DNA of 64,000 nt from Myotis daubentonii (Eukaryota > Chordata > Mammalia > Chiroptera > Vespertilionidae), in NCBI RefSeq assembly GCF_963259705.1, contig NC_081841.1, forward strand, positions 91,897,063 to 91,961,062, in the 5' to 3' direction. Positions 11,645 to 23,997 of this stretch are shown here, one piece after another. A program made the position numbers and the translations under genes. Below the pieces are notes generated by a model, which ran no database searches, was not told the DNA's origin, and worked only from the letters and a program-made list of their open reading frames with translations. The stretch's first letter is position 1. Each line of letters opens with the position of its first letter.

Positions 11645-11719
11645 AAACATGAAAATGAATTTAATGAAGAAGTGGCCTTGACAGAAATCTACAAATACAT
11701 CGTAAAATATTTTGATGAG
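11645..11719 (+). CDS. PLXNC1: PLXNC1 coding exon (C-terminal helix)
   Basis: Acceptor tctttaag, donor gtaaga; 25 codons, KHENEFNEEVALTEIYKYIV then KYFDE. The intron before it is only 93 bp. Confidence 0.95.
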
Positions 11720-12888
11720 GTAAGATTTTAAATGACATTTTAAAATATTGACCTGAATCAGTCCCCAGGATTTGGTTCTGAAGCCTTTGACAGGTCTCAG
11801 GACAGCTCTGGCATCCCAAATGGCAAAAACGGGAGGCCAGGGGGCCTGTCTGATGGGGGATCCTGGCTCCTCGCCAGACCCTGCACATGGCTGCTGCCCC
11901 GTAGCTTTATGGCACACCTTCGGACCAGCCTGAACTTACATGAGTTTATGGGGCCTGCAGCCACATTGGCTCAAGTTAACGTTAACTCTGATGAGTAAGT
12001 AGTGGTCCTGTTAAACGGGGCCAGCTTATGCTTGATTGTAAACTGCTAAAATGAAAGCTAAGCTTGACAAATCGCCTAAATTCTGTATTTAATGGTTAAA
12101 TGGAAGTATGACATTTTCTAACTTAAGTAGCTATTTCAATAAACCATTATCCTTGATTAATTCTCCTTAATCTGAATTTTTTTTTTTTTTTTTGGGAATT
12201 CACACAGTCATCAGATGTGTTGTTTCCAAATATATGTTAATTCCCCCTTCCCTGATTCCCCCCACTCAGTCATGCTGGGACAGGCTATCCATGTCAATGG
12301 TGAGAATAGCTCACCAAGTCCATTTGCTACTTGAAGATCAAGTGAAGAGCTAAGGTAGGGTAGAGGCAATGAGTTCCTTAAACATGATAAGCATCCCTCT
12401 TTCCAGGGGCCAGGGGTTAGAAGGGAAGCACTGGGGAGGGGCGGGAGGGGAGAGAATGGGAGAGGGACTAGATTGCCCAGGATGGGAGGGGAGGGAAGGG
12501 AAAGAGTCATCTCTAACCAGGATGCCCCTGCCTGCTGCATTTAAGAAGAAATACTTGCCTGCATGTTGGCTGCCCAGAAATGCTTGCTGTGCTTGGAATG
12601 GCTGTGACATAATGCATAAAACAGGGCCTTCGAGGTCTGGCCCCATATTTGTAAGCAAACAGTTGGTATTTCTTTCCAGTTTCTATTTTAAGCCAAAGTA
12701 TTGTTGATCCTGTGATAATGACTTAGCAAAACAACTTGCAAAGTGAGTATGTAAATGATCGAAGAAAATGTCGGCATCTGCTTCATACAGATTTTACCAC
12801 TCAGCATCAGGAATGCACAAAGAAAAAGAAACCAGAATTGTAATGATAAAACCACAATATCTAAAATAACTGTTCTAATTGTCAACAG
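11720..12888. other. Last PLXNC1 intron, no recognised feature
   Basis: No coding or repeat signal named. The overlapping open frames at 12211-12707 sit on a G-rich/C-rich stretch and carry no domain. Confidence 0.5.
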
Positions 12889-12993
12889 ATTCTAAATAAA
12901 CTAGAAAGAGAACGAGGGCTGGAAGAAGCTCAGAAACAACTCTTGCATGTAAAAGTCTTATTTGATGAAAAGAAGAAATGCAAGTGGATGTGA
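12889..12993 (+). CDS. PLXNC1: PLXNC1 last coding exon with stop
   Basis: Acceptor gtcaacag. Encodes ILNKLERERGLEEAQKQLLH and VKVLFDEKKKCKWM followed by TGA at 12991-12993. This is the class-specific plexin C tail. Confidence 0.96.
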   Translation: MLNKLERERGLEEAQKQLLHVKVLFDEKKKCKWM

Positions 12994-14844
12994 GCACTGA
13001 CTTAATCTGGCAAAGTTCTTCAGACGACCTGGGAGCAAAATGGCTGCTTGAGCTACTCTGTGTCGTTAATTTTTTAAGTTTGCACATAGGTTCCACTCTG
13101 AGCACTGTCTGTAAGAGACCAAGGCACATGCACAGCTTTTAGAAAGCATACCAACTATTGTGCCTGCGTGTGTACAGGGAACCCTTCTGTAAATAGAGCT
13201 GAAGTGGTTGTTGCAAACAGCCTCCTTGTTTACAGAGAATACGGGGCCAGTAAGCAAGTGTCAGTATTGTAACTACAGTCTCCACTTAAGCACAATGATA
13301 CAAGTGGTTTTGTTTGAAAACTAGTTATGTACCACTTGTGACTACACTGCAGCTCTGCAGAAAAGGGATGCTGCCAGTGATCGAAACAGAATGTGAAAGG
13401 AGTACATTGGAAACAAGGTGGAGGTGTTAGGGCAACCTGGAAGGTTCGCAGCATTGAAACTTTCCCCAGTAGTTCTTGGAAAAGCTGGCTGCAGAATTTG
13501 GTAGTGTGTACACTTAGCATTTGTGTGTGTGCGCGTGTGTGTTTTTAAACCAAAAACTAACAGTGTTGCAACATTGTTGAAAGGGCTGTGTTTTTCAGTG
13601 GTCACTCCATCCACCTCGCCTCCATTTCACTAAGGGACTCTAACGCAAGGAGCAACAGGCTTCATGGAAATGCAACAGCATTTTATCCAGACACTTAGTC
13701 TCATTTTATTTTTTGCAAACTAAATGTATTTGATGGTGGACATGTTGGATGTTTAAGAAAAATCATTAGTTAACTTTGATCAGATCTGTGGAAGAGTAAC
13801 TCACTCCCCTAATCCTACAGTTCCATCCTAGTGTCTCCTTGCTTTAGAGCTCTAGTGAACCCTGTGGTTATAAATACTTGTGTGTGATTCAAAAAAAAAA
13901 GAAAAGATACATTTTACATTTCATGAAATTGCTGTTCACACTGGAGTATTATATATGAATATATATATATTTGAGGCCCAAGGCCTGAAAAATATTAGTA
14001 TAAAACTTGGTATCTTAGTCTTACTATGTACTTTTTGAAAGTATTCCTCACAAGAGAAAGAATTAAAAATACTCATTTTATCCATGCCTTTCTTTTTAAA
14101 GAATTCCTATCCAGTTTACACTGTAGTCTTTTATTGATGATTACTATTCCTGAATTTTTGCTGCTTACGACCAATTTTAATACCACTGTGTTTTCCTCTA
14201 GTAAGTCAGAAGGAAAGTGTAATTGGCAACTCTCAGACTTTCCTTGGGGCACCTTCTACCCTTGGTGCTCCACTTCCCAGACTGAGGAAAGACATTTTTT
14301 CACTTAGCAAATACAACATTGATCACACATTCCTTAAAATCACTTGCCAACACTGTATGGGATATCAGGATTAACTGTGAATTTGTCTGAGATAAATGCA
14401 ATTTATCTTGCTCCTCAATATCTGGTAAAGAGTCAGAGGTGACAACTCAACAAACTGGTCAGAGAAAATGAGCAATTATTGCCCTGACAGGTACCTTCCC
14501 AATCCCGTCGCTTTTCACCATTGTCTGTTCAATGGACACACCTCAAAAAACTACCAAATAGGTTACTTACAAGTATTAAGGTGAGAGGTCTGGCCCCTAT
14601 CTAAGGCTGCTACAGTCTTGATGTGAAAGCGTCTGTAAGAGAACAGTAGCAGGAGAGTTGAGAGCCAACGGTAGGAGAGTTGCCCAAAAGACTTCCCCTT
14701 CTTTAGGGTACAGAAATGCTAAGGAAACTCAAAGGAACAGCGACAGCTTTCTCTGAATACTTAGTGAAAGCTCCATGAGGATGTCCCTGTCCAGCTCTGT
14801 GGTGCGAGTCCTGTGTGGAGACTCACCTCCGCTTCCAGGAACTG

Positions 14845-14985
14845 CTGCTGGGAACTTTGGGCAAGTCACTTACCTCTTTGTGCCTCAATTTCTGTATAAT
14901 ATTTCTATCCTACCTCACTGAGGTGGTGTGAAGATTCACTAATATATGTAGCGTGTTTGTCAATCCTCCAGTGAAAAGCACTATC
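14845..14985 (+). repeat. MIR fragment in the 3' UTR
   Basis: 'gggcaagtcacttacctc' followed by 'tgcctcaatttctgta' and 'gaggtggtgtgaagattc' is the MIR core order. Confidence 0.75.
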
Positions 14986-15300
14986 TAGATCACATTTTTG
15001 GGTCCCATTAGCCAAATGCAGTAAATGGCCAAATTAGACATGTGCTGGAGACAATCAGTCACTGGATCTACATTAAACAGCAACAGAGAAACAAACTGCA
15101 AACAATTTATATTTTTAAGTTTCTTTGACTATTTTTTTGGTGCAAAACCATTTATAAACTTTTTTTTCCTAACACTAGTGTCTACAGCAGCACTTAAAAA
15201 TTGTTACCTTTTCCGTAATAGGGATTTAGAGTCTATTTCTTATTGTATACCTGATTGAAGCTGTTCTTGGAGATGAATGTTTTAAATGTCTATATCCAAA

Positions 15301-15306
15301 AATAAA
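15301..15306 (+). promoter_or_regulatory. PLXNC1: PLXNC1 poly(A) signal AATAAA
   Basis: Canonical hexamer followed 20-40 bases on by a T/G-rich element (tgttcttgtcttttttcc). First strong signal of this kind after the stop codon. Confidence 0.8.
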
Positions 15307-15778
15307 CATTTTGATGTAAATATGGACTGTTCTTGTCTTTTTTCCTTCAAATTTTCTAGTTATAATAGTTTTTAAAAATTACTATACAAAGTGGATCCAG
15401 GGAAATCATTTACTTTTCAGGAACAAGATGTCACCATATACTCTATGTGAATAAGTAGCTGTAGTATGTAGTAAGTAAATCTCATTTCTTCTAAATGATG
15501 CTAAGGGCTGCTCAATTACATTGCTGGCCTCCACTATCAACTTAAAACTCTTGATCATGAAGCCTTCTGGGTAATGGGCATTTCACTTGGTTTGGCAGAC
15601 TTGAGTTTTACCTTGTTGATGTAAAGTTATTCCAGCAGAATTCCTTTAAAAGGATGGTGTTACATTAAAAAGCAAATGATGGTATACTTAGGGATGCACA
15701 GAAATAAAACATTTATAGTAATTTGGTTAGATCCAGCACAGTGGGAGGTGAAGTTAAATACCAATGATACCTCTAAAG

Positions 15779-15971
15779 CAGTGGTTCTCAACTTTCCTAA
15801 TGCCGCGACCCTTTAATACAGTTCCTCATGTTGTGGTGACCCCCAACCATAAAATTATTTCCGTTGCTACTTCATAACTGTAATTTTGCTACTGTTATGA
15901 ATCGTAATGTAAACATCTGATATGCTATATGCTTTTTCCGATGGTTGCGACTCACAGGTTGAGAACCGCTG
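15779..15971 (-). mobile_element. SPIN-like hAT element between the two genes
   Basis: Starts cagtggttctcaactttcct and ends ggttgagaaccgctg; inverted relative to the 4335 copy and shorter at its other end. Flanks ctctaaag and cctaaagg give an imperfect 8-bp target duplication. It sits in the roughly 830 bp separating the PLXNC1 and CEP83 poly(A) sites. Confidence 0.8.
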
Positions 15972-16154
15972 CCTAAAGGGACTCCACTGTGGTCAAGTTT
16001 TACAATGAATGGCCCTTGTTTTATAAAGCCACAGTATTTAATTATTTGAACCTTATTATTTTCTATTAATTCTATCTCAGAAGTCAAAATCAATATGATC
16101 TATATTGCTAAATACACACTGTATGGTTGAAAAAAATCCAACAAAAGACAACAC

Positions 16155-16728
16155 AGCTAGATAGAAAAAAATATTTATTAAGCTCTTTAATAAATTATGT
16201 GCACACAGATTTTAGAAAAGGTAGTGTTTTATATTTAGATATCTTTAAGTTGTATTATTTACGCTGACTTTAAAACTATCATCTTTTTTCAAGAACTAGA
16301 GGTTTATAACTCGTATATAGTAAACCAGAAAATGTTTACTGACCCTGTTATTGCCAAACATCTCAAAGATGAGGAAGAAGAAATTCAACATGGGCATATT
16401 TTAGGCAACATGCCCCCAAAATTCAACAAAGTAAAATTAATAAAATATTTTAAAAATTTGATTCTTCAATTAAATTAGCTCCATTTATTTATACCATTCT
16501 CAAAAGATTTTCGATACTCTAAATATCTCTAAAGCTGTTTTAATGTTTCACTTGTCTTTAGTATAACCCTAAAATCCCGACTTACATGCACTACAGCATG
16601 TAGCTGGTACCTTTTCTTGAGGCAAATTCAGGGGTTTTGGCAAACAGTAATAAAATATCTAAATGCCACATATGTTAAAACTTCAAGCTTTATTGGGTCA
16701 CTGATTTCATCCCTTTCCTCCAAAAACA
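16155..16728 (-). other. CEP83: CEP83 3' UTR
   Basis: From the stop codon at 16729 down to a predicted cleavage site just past the AATAAA at 16174-16179. A second AATAAA lies much closer to the stop (16689-16694) and could give a very short UTR. Confidence 0.65.
16174..16179 (-). promoter_or_regulatory. CEP83: CEP83 poly(A) signal (AATAAA on minus strand)
   Basis: TTTATT on the + strand, followed in the direction of transcription by a GU-rich stretch (tgtgttgtcttttgttgg), the expected downstream element. Confidence 0.7.
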
Positions 16729-16872
<144 letters not shown>

Positions 16873-17186
16873 TCAGAAAAAGAGACTTAGAAAAACTGGT
16901 GGAAAACTAACTTGGGCAGCAGCCTCAGTCCTCTTTTGTTCAGGCCTGCACATATGACAGAGCAAGGATGGCCATTTTAGCCGTCTAAGAACACAGCATC
17001 ATGGGCCAGACTATTGACTAGTCTGACCAGGCATCTCTCCTGCCTCAAGCTCTGGCTGTAAAGCAAAACCCCAAATCTGTCCTTCTCTAGGTATAAAATT
17101 CGCCAGGGTGTAATTAGAAAATACTCATGCAGGGTCTAGATGTACTTATACGACAACTTTCTAATAAGACTGGAGTTTAATAGCAA

Positions 17187-17371
17187 TCTATACTAATAAT
17201 AGAGGAATATGCAAATTGGCCGGGACGCCGTCATGAAACAACCAATCAGCACGGGGGCAGGGCCGCAGTGGAGAGCTCTCAGCATGCCTGCACTGAGAGG
17301 AAGGAAGAGCAGATAGGCAGTTAGGGGGATCAGGCCAGGAGCTGCACGAATTTCATGTACCAGGTCTCTAG
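17187..17371 (+). mobile_element. Non-autonomous Helitron, first of a tandem pair
   Basis: Starts TCTATACTAATAATAGAGG after an A, ends gtaccaggtctCTAG. The 3' palindrome (gcacgaatttcatgtac) is degenerate. The next Helitron begins at the very next base. Confidence 0.88.
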
Positions 17372-17551
17372 TCCTATATAATAAAAGGCTAATATGCCAA
17401 TTGTCCCCTCGACCAGGAGTTTCACTGGGAGTTCAACCAGGGGGTGGGCTGGCCTGCCAACCTCTTGCGTCCCCTCCCCCCTGCCAGCCCGGCCTGATGG
17501 GGCCTGATCAGGGCGGGCCAGCCATGATGAATTCATGCACTGGGCTTCTAG
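17372..17551 (+). mobile_element. Non-autonomous Helitron, second of a tandem pair
   Basis: Starts TCCTATATAATAAAAGGC and ends tgcactgggcttCTAG followed by T. It abuts the previous copy's CTAG with no A before its TC, which differs from an ordinary A|T insertion. Confidence 0.9.
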
Positions 17552-17679
17552 TTTATTATAACAAAGCTCTTGGTCTGAGATTCAATTCTGTAACTAAAAC
17601 TTTATAGCATTATAAAATGTAATTACTTATTAATTCATCTTCTGAAAATCATCCAAATAATTTGATAACTTCAGTATCT

Positions 17680-17910
17680 CGAGGACCTAGTACAGTGTGA
17701 ATTAGCCCAGGTTTTGGAATAGTGACATAACTCTGTCAGTTATTAGCTATGACCTTAGGAAAGGCATTTCACCTTTCTGACTCAGTTTTCTCATCTGTAA
17801 ACTGGAAATAATAATATCTTTCCTTAAAGCGTTTTTCATTAGGATTACATAAAATATTGTATGGAAAATGCATAGTGCAGTGCATTAGTAAATGCTCAGT
17901 AGAGTTAGTG
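17680..17910 (+). repeat. MIR fragment
   Basis: 'cagttattagctatgacctt', 'ggcatttcacctttctgac', 'tttctcatctgtaaactgg' in MIR order. Confidence 0.8.
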
Positions 17911-17952
17911 TTATTACTCAAACATTCATCAATCAACTTCCTTTTTTTTATC

Positions 17953-18200
17953 CTCACCCAAGGATATATTTATTGATTTTCAAGAGAGAGAAAGAGAGGG
18001 AGGGAGGGGGGGAAAGTGAGAGTAGAGACAGAGACATAGCGAAACATCAACATGAGAGAGAAACATTAATCAGTTGCCTCCTTCATGCACCTGACCAGGA
18101 TCGAACCTGCAGCCTAGGTATGTGCCCTGACTGGAATTGAATCCACAACTTTTTGGTGTACGGGACAATGCTCCAACCAACTGAGCCACCCGGCCAGGGC
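17953..18200 (-). repeat. Ves SINE
   Basis: Reverse copy: 'cctcacccaaggatatattt' at left, 'gccacccggccagggc' head at right, with a duplicated 'gaacctgc'/'gaattgaatcc' region typical of an older subfamily. Confidence 0.88.
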
Positions 18201-18222
18201 AGGTCCTTCTTTTAAACTGCTT

Positions 18223-18490
18223 AATAGGCCCTACTAGGTTTGGCTCAGTAGATAGAGCGTCGGCACGTGGACTGAAGGGCTCTGGGTTCGATTCTGGTCA
18301 AGGGCACGTACTTTGGTTGTAGGCTCCTCCCTGGCCCTGTCCTGGTCAGGGTGCTGCAGGAGGCAAACAATCAATGTGTTTTTCTCACATCAGTATTTCT
18401 ATATCTTCCCCTCTCTCTCCCACTCTCTCTATAAATCAATGGAGAAATATCCTTGGGTGAGAATTTTTAAAAAATAAAATATAAATAAAA
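18223..18490 (+). repeat. Ves SINE
   Basis: 'ggccctactaggtttggctc' head with 'gggttcgattctggtcaag' B box, CT-rich body, 'aatatccttgggtgag' end and A-rich tail. Head-to-head with the neighbouring minus-strand Ves. Confidence 0.9.
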
Positions 18491-18676
18491 AATAAATTTC
18501 TTAATAGGAGATTTTACTCTTAGCACTATCACTAGAGGATAAAATAGATTAATACCCACTTTGCTTCTCAGGATATTTCTGTTAAAGAAAGATTTGAGTT
18601 CTTAACGCTGTATATAAGCTGGTAAAAATGTACAGAAACATTTGCCTAAACTTTTGCCTAAAATAAATGCTCATAC

Positions 18677-18866
18677 CTGCATATGAGGAGGAAAGGCTAG
18701 CTCCATGCCTGGAATTATGGTTGATGACTGCAAGCTAACAGGATTGATGGATGCTGTTGGAGGTATGTTAGGAACCAAAATTAAACTTCGAAATTCATTA
18801 TGTCTTCTCTGTATATCCTTTAGTCTTTTTTGAAGCCTTGTATATTCTTCAAATGGAACATTTTGC
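18677..18866 (-). CDS. CEP83: CEP83 coding exon (Pro-rich linker)
   Basis: Acceptor ttctcttcaag, donor GTATGA on the minus strand. One base completes Arg, then 63 codons: [63 protein letters not shown]. Coiled coil first, then the only clearly non-helical stretch of the protein's second half. Confidence 0.95.
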
Positions 18867-18964
18867 CTTGAAGAGAAAAAAAAAGTGTCCATTCTTTAAT
18901 ACAGAAGTTTAAATAGGAAGAGAAGGATTTCTAAATTATAAGGTTTATCTGTATTTAATATGTA

Positions 18965-19400
18965 GGCTGTCCCCCAAAAATGTATACACACTTTAACGCT
19001 GATAACTCATTTAATTTTCACTCCAAGGTTTAACTGATTTGTAATAATGGGTGAAGCTAGACTAAGCTTTGAACAAAGAAAATTTATCCTAAAGTGCCAC
19101 TAGACTTTTTTTTAAAGGTGATACATAAAAGATAAAGTTTACGGTACAAAACTGGAAACAGTCAATAAAATTGAGGGTGCACAAATACCAAATGAAATTA
19201 TCTTAGTGTTTGCAATTCCATTGTTTCATGTTATCAGCAGTGCCTGGACCAGAACAGTCATCAGTTTGAAAACAGGCATTGTCAAAAAAAATTTTTTCAT
19301 TTCTGTAGATTCTTTTAAATTTTGAAAATGAACTTTTGAAATGTTAAACACTCACTTCATAATCATTCAAAGTATGTATACATATTTTTGGGACACCCAG
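18965..19400 (+). mobile_element. Deleted mariner-like transposon, 436 bp
   Basis: TA on both sides; ends ggctgtcccccaaaaatgta and (reverse) ctgggtgtcccaaaaatatg are inverted repeats. Inside, ATG at 19047 opens MGEARLSFEQRKFILKCH then TAG, which resembles the start of a mariner/IS630-type transposase (helix-turn-helix LSFEQRKFIL). The rest of the gene is gone. Confidence 0.75.
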
Positions 19401-19402
19401 TA

Positions 19403-20862
<1,460 letters not shown>

Positions 20863-21689
20863 CTATAAAGAAACAAGATGAGCAAGTGTGTAAATACATG
20901 GTTTCTTTCCTATTTGAACAAAACTATATAATAGTGAATATTTTACTCACCAAAACAATTTTATTTAGAGATGAGTATTTTTAGTCACTACTAGGAACCA
21001 AGATTAGCAGACATGAATCTTACTGAAAATTGCAAAGATAATAAACCACAGGTCTATCTCATATTCTCAGTGTGACAAACAGAACTATTATGAATGCCAA
21101 ACAAGAAAACTGGTATCAATAACTAAATTGCTGCAAATAAAAAAAATCTAAAAACAAAGAAGTCAAACTTTACTAACAAGTTTGCCTGGTACCTGATAAG
21201 GAATCACGAGCTCTTGGTTTTTACAGAAGATATCATGTATTTAAAAAGAAAAAAAGAAAAAAAAAGCTAACCAAAATTTAAAGTTGAAAAATGTTTGCAA
21301 TTTATAAATTGCTACCAAAATGGTAAATTAAAGGATCAGAAAGCTAACATAGATTATGAGTGGATTTCAGTATAAAACATATCTTTCTAAATACTAAAAA
21401 AATAAAATAAAAAACTTTACAAAGGGAAATTTTTCTAATAATATGGAAAAATCGATACATAATGCAAAAGTAGTATATGAAAACAAGTACAATTATTTTC
21501 AGTTTTATAAAACAGGGTTGTTTTGTTTTTTCAGAAAAACACTTATAAATGTTCCATACTCTTTAGTAGTTACAGAACATTAGGTATTTGTTTTCTTACC
21601 CTTTTCCCCCCAGTATAACAGACTTCCAGAAAAATGCATAGAACATAAATTGTAAGGCAAAATGTCAAACCGCAAAGCAAATGTTGGTG
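20863..21689. other. CEP83 intron, no recognised feature
   Basis: AT-rich with poly(A) runs; nothing identified. Confidence 0.5.
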
Positions 21690-21697
21690 TTATTACC

Positions 21698-21910
21698 CAG
21701 GGGTGGGCAAACTTTTTGACTCGAGGGCCACAATGGGTTCTTAAACTGGACCGGAGGGCCGGAACAAAAGCATGGATGGAGTGTTTGTGTGAACTAATAT
21801 AAATTCAAAGTAAACATCATTACATAAAAGGGTACGGTCTTTTTTTTTTTAGTTTTATTCCTTTCAAACTGGCTGGATCCGGCCCGTGGGCCGTAGTTTG
21901 CCCACGGCTG
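21698..21910 (+). mobile_element. Non-autonomous hAT element, 213 bp
   Basis: Starts caggggtgggcaaacttttt and ends tagtttgcccacggctg (inverted termini). Perfect 8-bp duplication ttattacc at 21690-21697 and 21911-21918. A sister copy lies at 41225-41439. Confidence 0.9.
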
Positions 21911-22200
21911 TTATTACCTCACAAATCAACAACACTGCTACAACAGAAGTGCCCCCCCTTCCTCCTGTCAATCTCTATCCACTCTGTCCTCTGAAAAGGT
22001 AACCTAATTCACTTCCAAAGCTGTAGTTAAGGTTTTGCCTGTTTTTGAACCTCACATGAATGGAATCATAGTGTACATTCTCTTACAAATGGCTTTTTCC
22101 TTTCATTCAATATTGTGAAAATTATTCATGCTATTGCTTACAGGTACAGTTCATTCATTGCTGCATCTTGTATTCTACTAATGAATATTACATAGTTGTT

Positions 22201-22420
22201 TTTTAAAATATATTTTATTGATTTTTACAGAGAGGAAGGGAGAGGGATAGAGAGTCAGAAACATTGATGAGAGAGAAACATCGATCAGCTGCCTCCTGCA
22301 CACTCCCCATTGGGGATGTGCCCGCAACTGAGGTATATGCCCTTGACCGGAACCGAACCTGGGACCCTTGAGTTCGAAGGCCAACACTCTCTGCTGAGCC
22401 AAACCGGTTAGGGCTACATA
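22201..22420 (-). repeat. Ves SINE
   Basis: Reverse Ves from 'tattttattgatttttacag' to 'gccaaaccggttagggc', flanked by a 'tacatagtt' target duplication, inside the ancient L1. Confidence 0.92.
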
Positions 22421-22897
22421 GTTTTTTATATTTACCCAGTCCACTGTTGAGGATCACCTTCGCTATGGGTGGGAACTGACTGGTTGGGAACTGACTGCTA
22501 CGGGTATTCTGCCTCATGTTTCCCAATGCCTCCCATCCTCCCGCACTCAGAATACTAGCCTGTGCCTCCTCCCTCCACGCTGCAGAGGAACCACTCTCTT
22601 GTTCTGAACCACAATGTCTATCCATCCACCTCCCCAGGTCAAAGAAAGGAATCACACAGTATAAGCTCTTTTGTATCTGGATTTTTACTGTTGTTCAGCA
22701 CTTTATATATGTACATAATGTTATTACATGTCACAGTCCTTTTCCATTGTTATGCTGTCATCCATTTCACAAAGATACCACGTTTTTATACATTCTTTTA
22801 TTTGAATGTTCCCATTTTGAGACTGCCATGAATAAAGTTTTTCTGAACATGTTTTTGGTGGACATATGTACTCATTTCTCTTGAGAATATACCCAGG

Positions 22898-23493
22898 TGC
22901 CGGAAGCCGGTCCATCCTTGCTGCTTGACACAGTCGCTGCAGGAAAGAAACATCTGCACAGCATATGTTTCAAGGGACCTGGCGTATATAGCATACTGTT
23001 CTTAATATGTTTGCTCCCCTTAGCGCTGTGTGTTTTAACCAAGGTCACCTCTCCGAGAAAGGTTGTTTCCCCAGGTAGGAATTTTTCCCTGAAGTCAGGG
23101 AGGGGATGCCTCTCCTAGAAAGGTTGTTTCCCCAGGTAGGAATTTTTCCCTGAAGTCAGGGAGGGGATGAAACTCCTTAACTAAGTGCCAGGCGGGTAGT
23201 TAATCACTACAAACAATCATGCTTAAGCTACATAATCTTTACTCCCTGGAATGGAGATAAGAAACGCCCTAACCTTTGTAATAGAAATTGACAGGATTAA
23301 AATCAACTGGGATAAATACGGATGTAACAAGACAATAGACAGCAGAACCTGTCTGGAGATCGAGACCAGAACTTGGCTGGAGATCCTGGCTAGGCTGCTG
23401 ATCAACTGAACACTGTCTCCGTGTCATTCCTTCTTCGCCGACTCCGTCTACGCCTTTGGGAACCCCTGGACCTGCTGGGGTTGGACCCCGGCA
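22898..23493 (+). mobile_element. Solo LTR of an endogenous retrovirus (6-bp target duplication)
   Basis: Starts TGCCGGAAGCCGG, ends GACCCCGGCA, and is flanked by the perfect 6-bp duplication cccagg (22892-22897, 23494-23499), which suits a class II (beta-like) provirus. A homologous LTR sits at 46912-47661. A 61-bp segment is tandemly duplicated inside (23048-23108 and 23109-23169, one mismatch). No internal retroviral genes remain. Confidence 0.9.
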
Positions 23494-23870
23494 CCCAGGA
23501 GTGAGTCATGGGGTATACATGTTTAAGCTTTAGTAAATACTGCCAGTTATCTTAAGTGGTTCTACTAATTACAAGCCCACCAGCAATACATGAGAGTTCC
23601 CACTGCTCTACATCCTTGTCAGCACTTGGTGTGGTCAGTCTTTTATATTTTAGCTCTTTTGGTGGAGTAGGAGAGTATGTCAATGTAGTTTCGGTTGCAT
23701 TTTCCTGACATCTAATCAGGGTGATTATGCATATTGGCCATCTGGATACCACTTTTTTGTGAAGTGCCTCTCTCAGTCTTTTGCCTGTTTAAAAAAATTT
23801 TTTTTGCATAATCTGTTTATTGGACTTGCTGGAGTTCTTTATATATTCAGAATATGAATCCATTGTCAGA

Positions 23871-23997
23871 TATACAGCGTGGGGCAAAAAAGGAGGTTTA
23901 CAGTTGTATGTGAAACAGTCTATTCTTGTATTATTATTTATTATTCTATTATTTTCCATACGGACAACTGTAAACCTCCTTTTGCCCACCCTATATA
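23871..23997. mobile_element. Mariner MITE, about 127 bp
   Basis: Long inverted termini: left tatacagcgtggggcaaaa then ggaggtttacagttgt, right the reverse complement with few changes. TA flanks; only about 55 bases between the arms. The whole element could form a hairpin. Confidence 0.88.

Larger units (their letters stand above)
1..15325 (+). other. PLXNC1: PLXNC1 gene, 3' part (plexin C1)
   Basis: Gene-level entry for eight coding exons and the 3' UTR; the 5' part lies left of the window. Known role: plexin C1 is a single-pass membrane receptor for semaphorin 7A whose cytoplasmic region is a Rap-type GAP split by a Rho-family GTPase-binding domain. Seen here: spliced exons join in frame (55+32+108+164+148+141+75+105 = 828 nt), giving 275 C-terminal residues that end KKCKWM. 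Every intron is GT-AG with consistent phase. They include the end of the Rho-binding domain (GSTIKVFKKIANF) and the second GAP segment ([19 protein letters not shown], a strongly conserved plexin block). No earlier exon was found in 1-3935. The gene converges on CEP83, as in human. The KCKWM end separates it from A, B and D plexins. Confidence 0.95.
12994..15325 (+). other. PLXNC1: PLXNC1 3' UTR
   Basis: Continuous non-coding sequence from the stop codon to about 20 bases past AATAAA. About 2.3 kb, similar to what I know of the human transcript. It holds a MIR fragment (about 14845-14985). The exact cleavage site is inferred. Confidence 0.75.

Noticed and set aside
12211..12707. Overlapping open frames over 100 codons on both strands
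   Set aside because: They sit on a purine-rich low-complexity stretch that removes stops; no domain or splice link to PLXNC1.
22215..22655. 146-residue minus-strand open frame
   Set aside because: Mostly a Ves SINE read in one frame (GLRTQGSQVRFRSRAY is the Ves B-box region).
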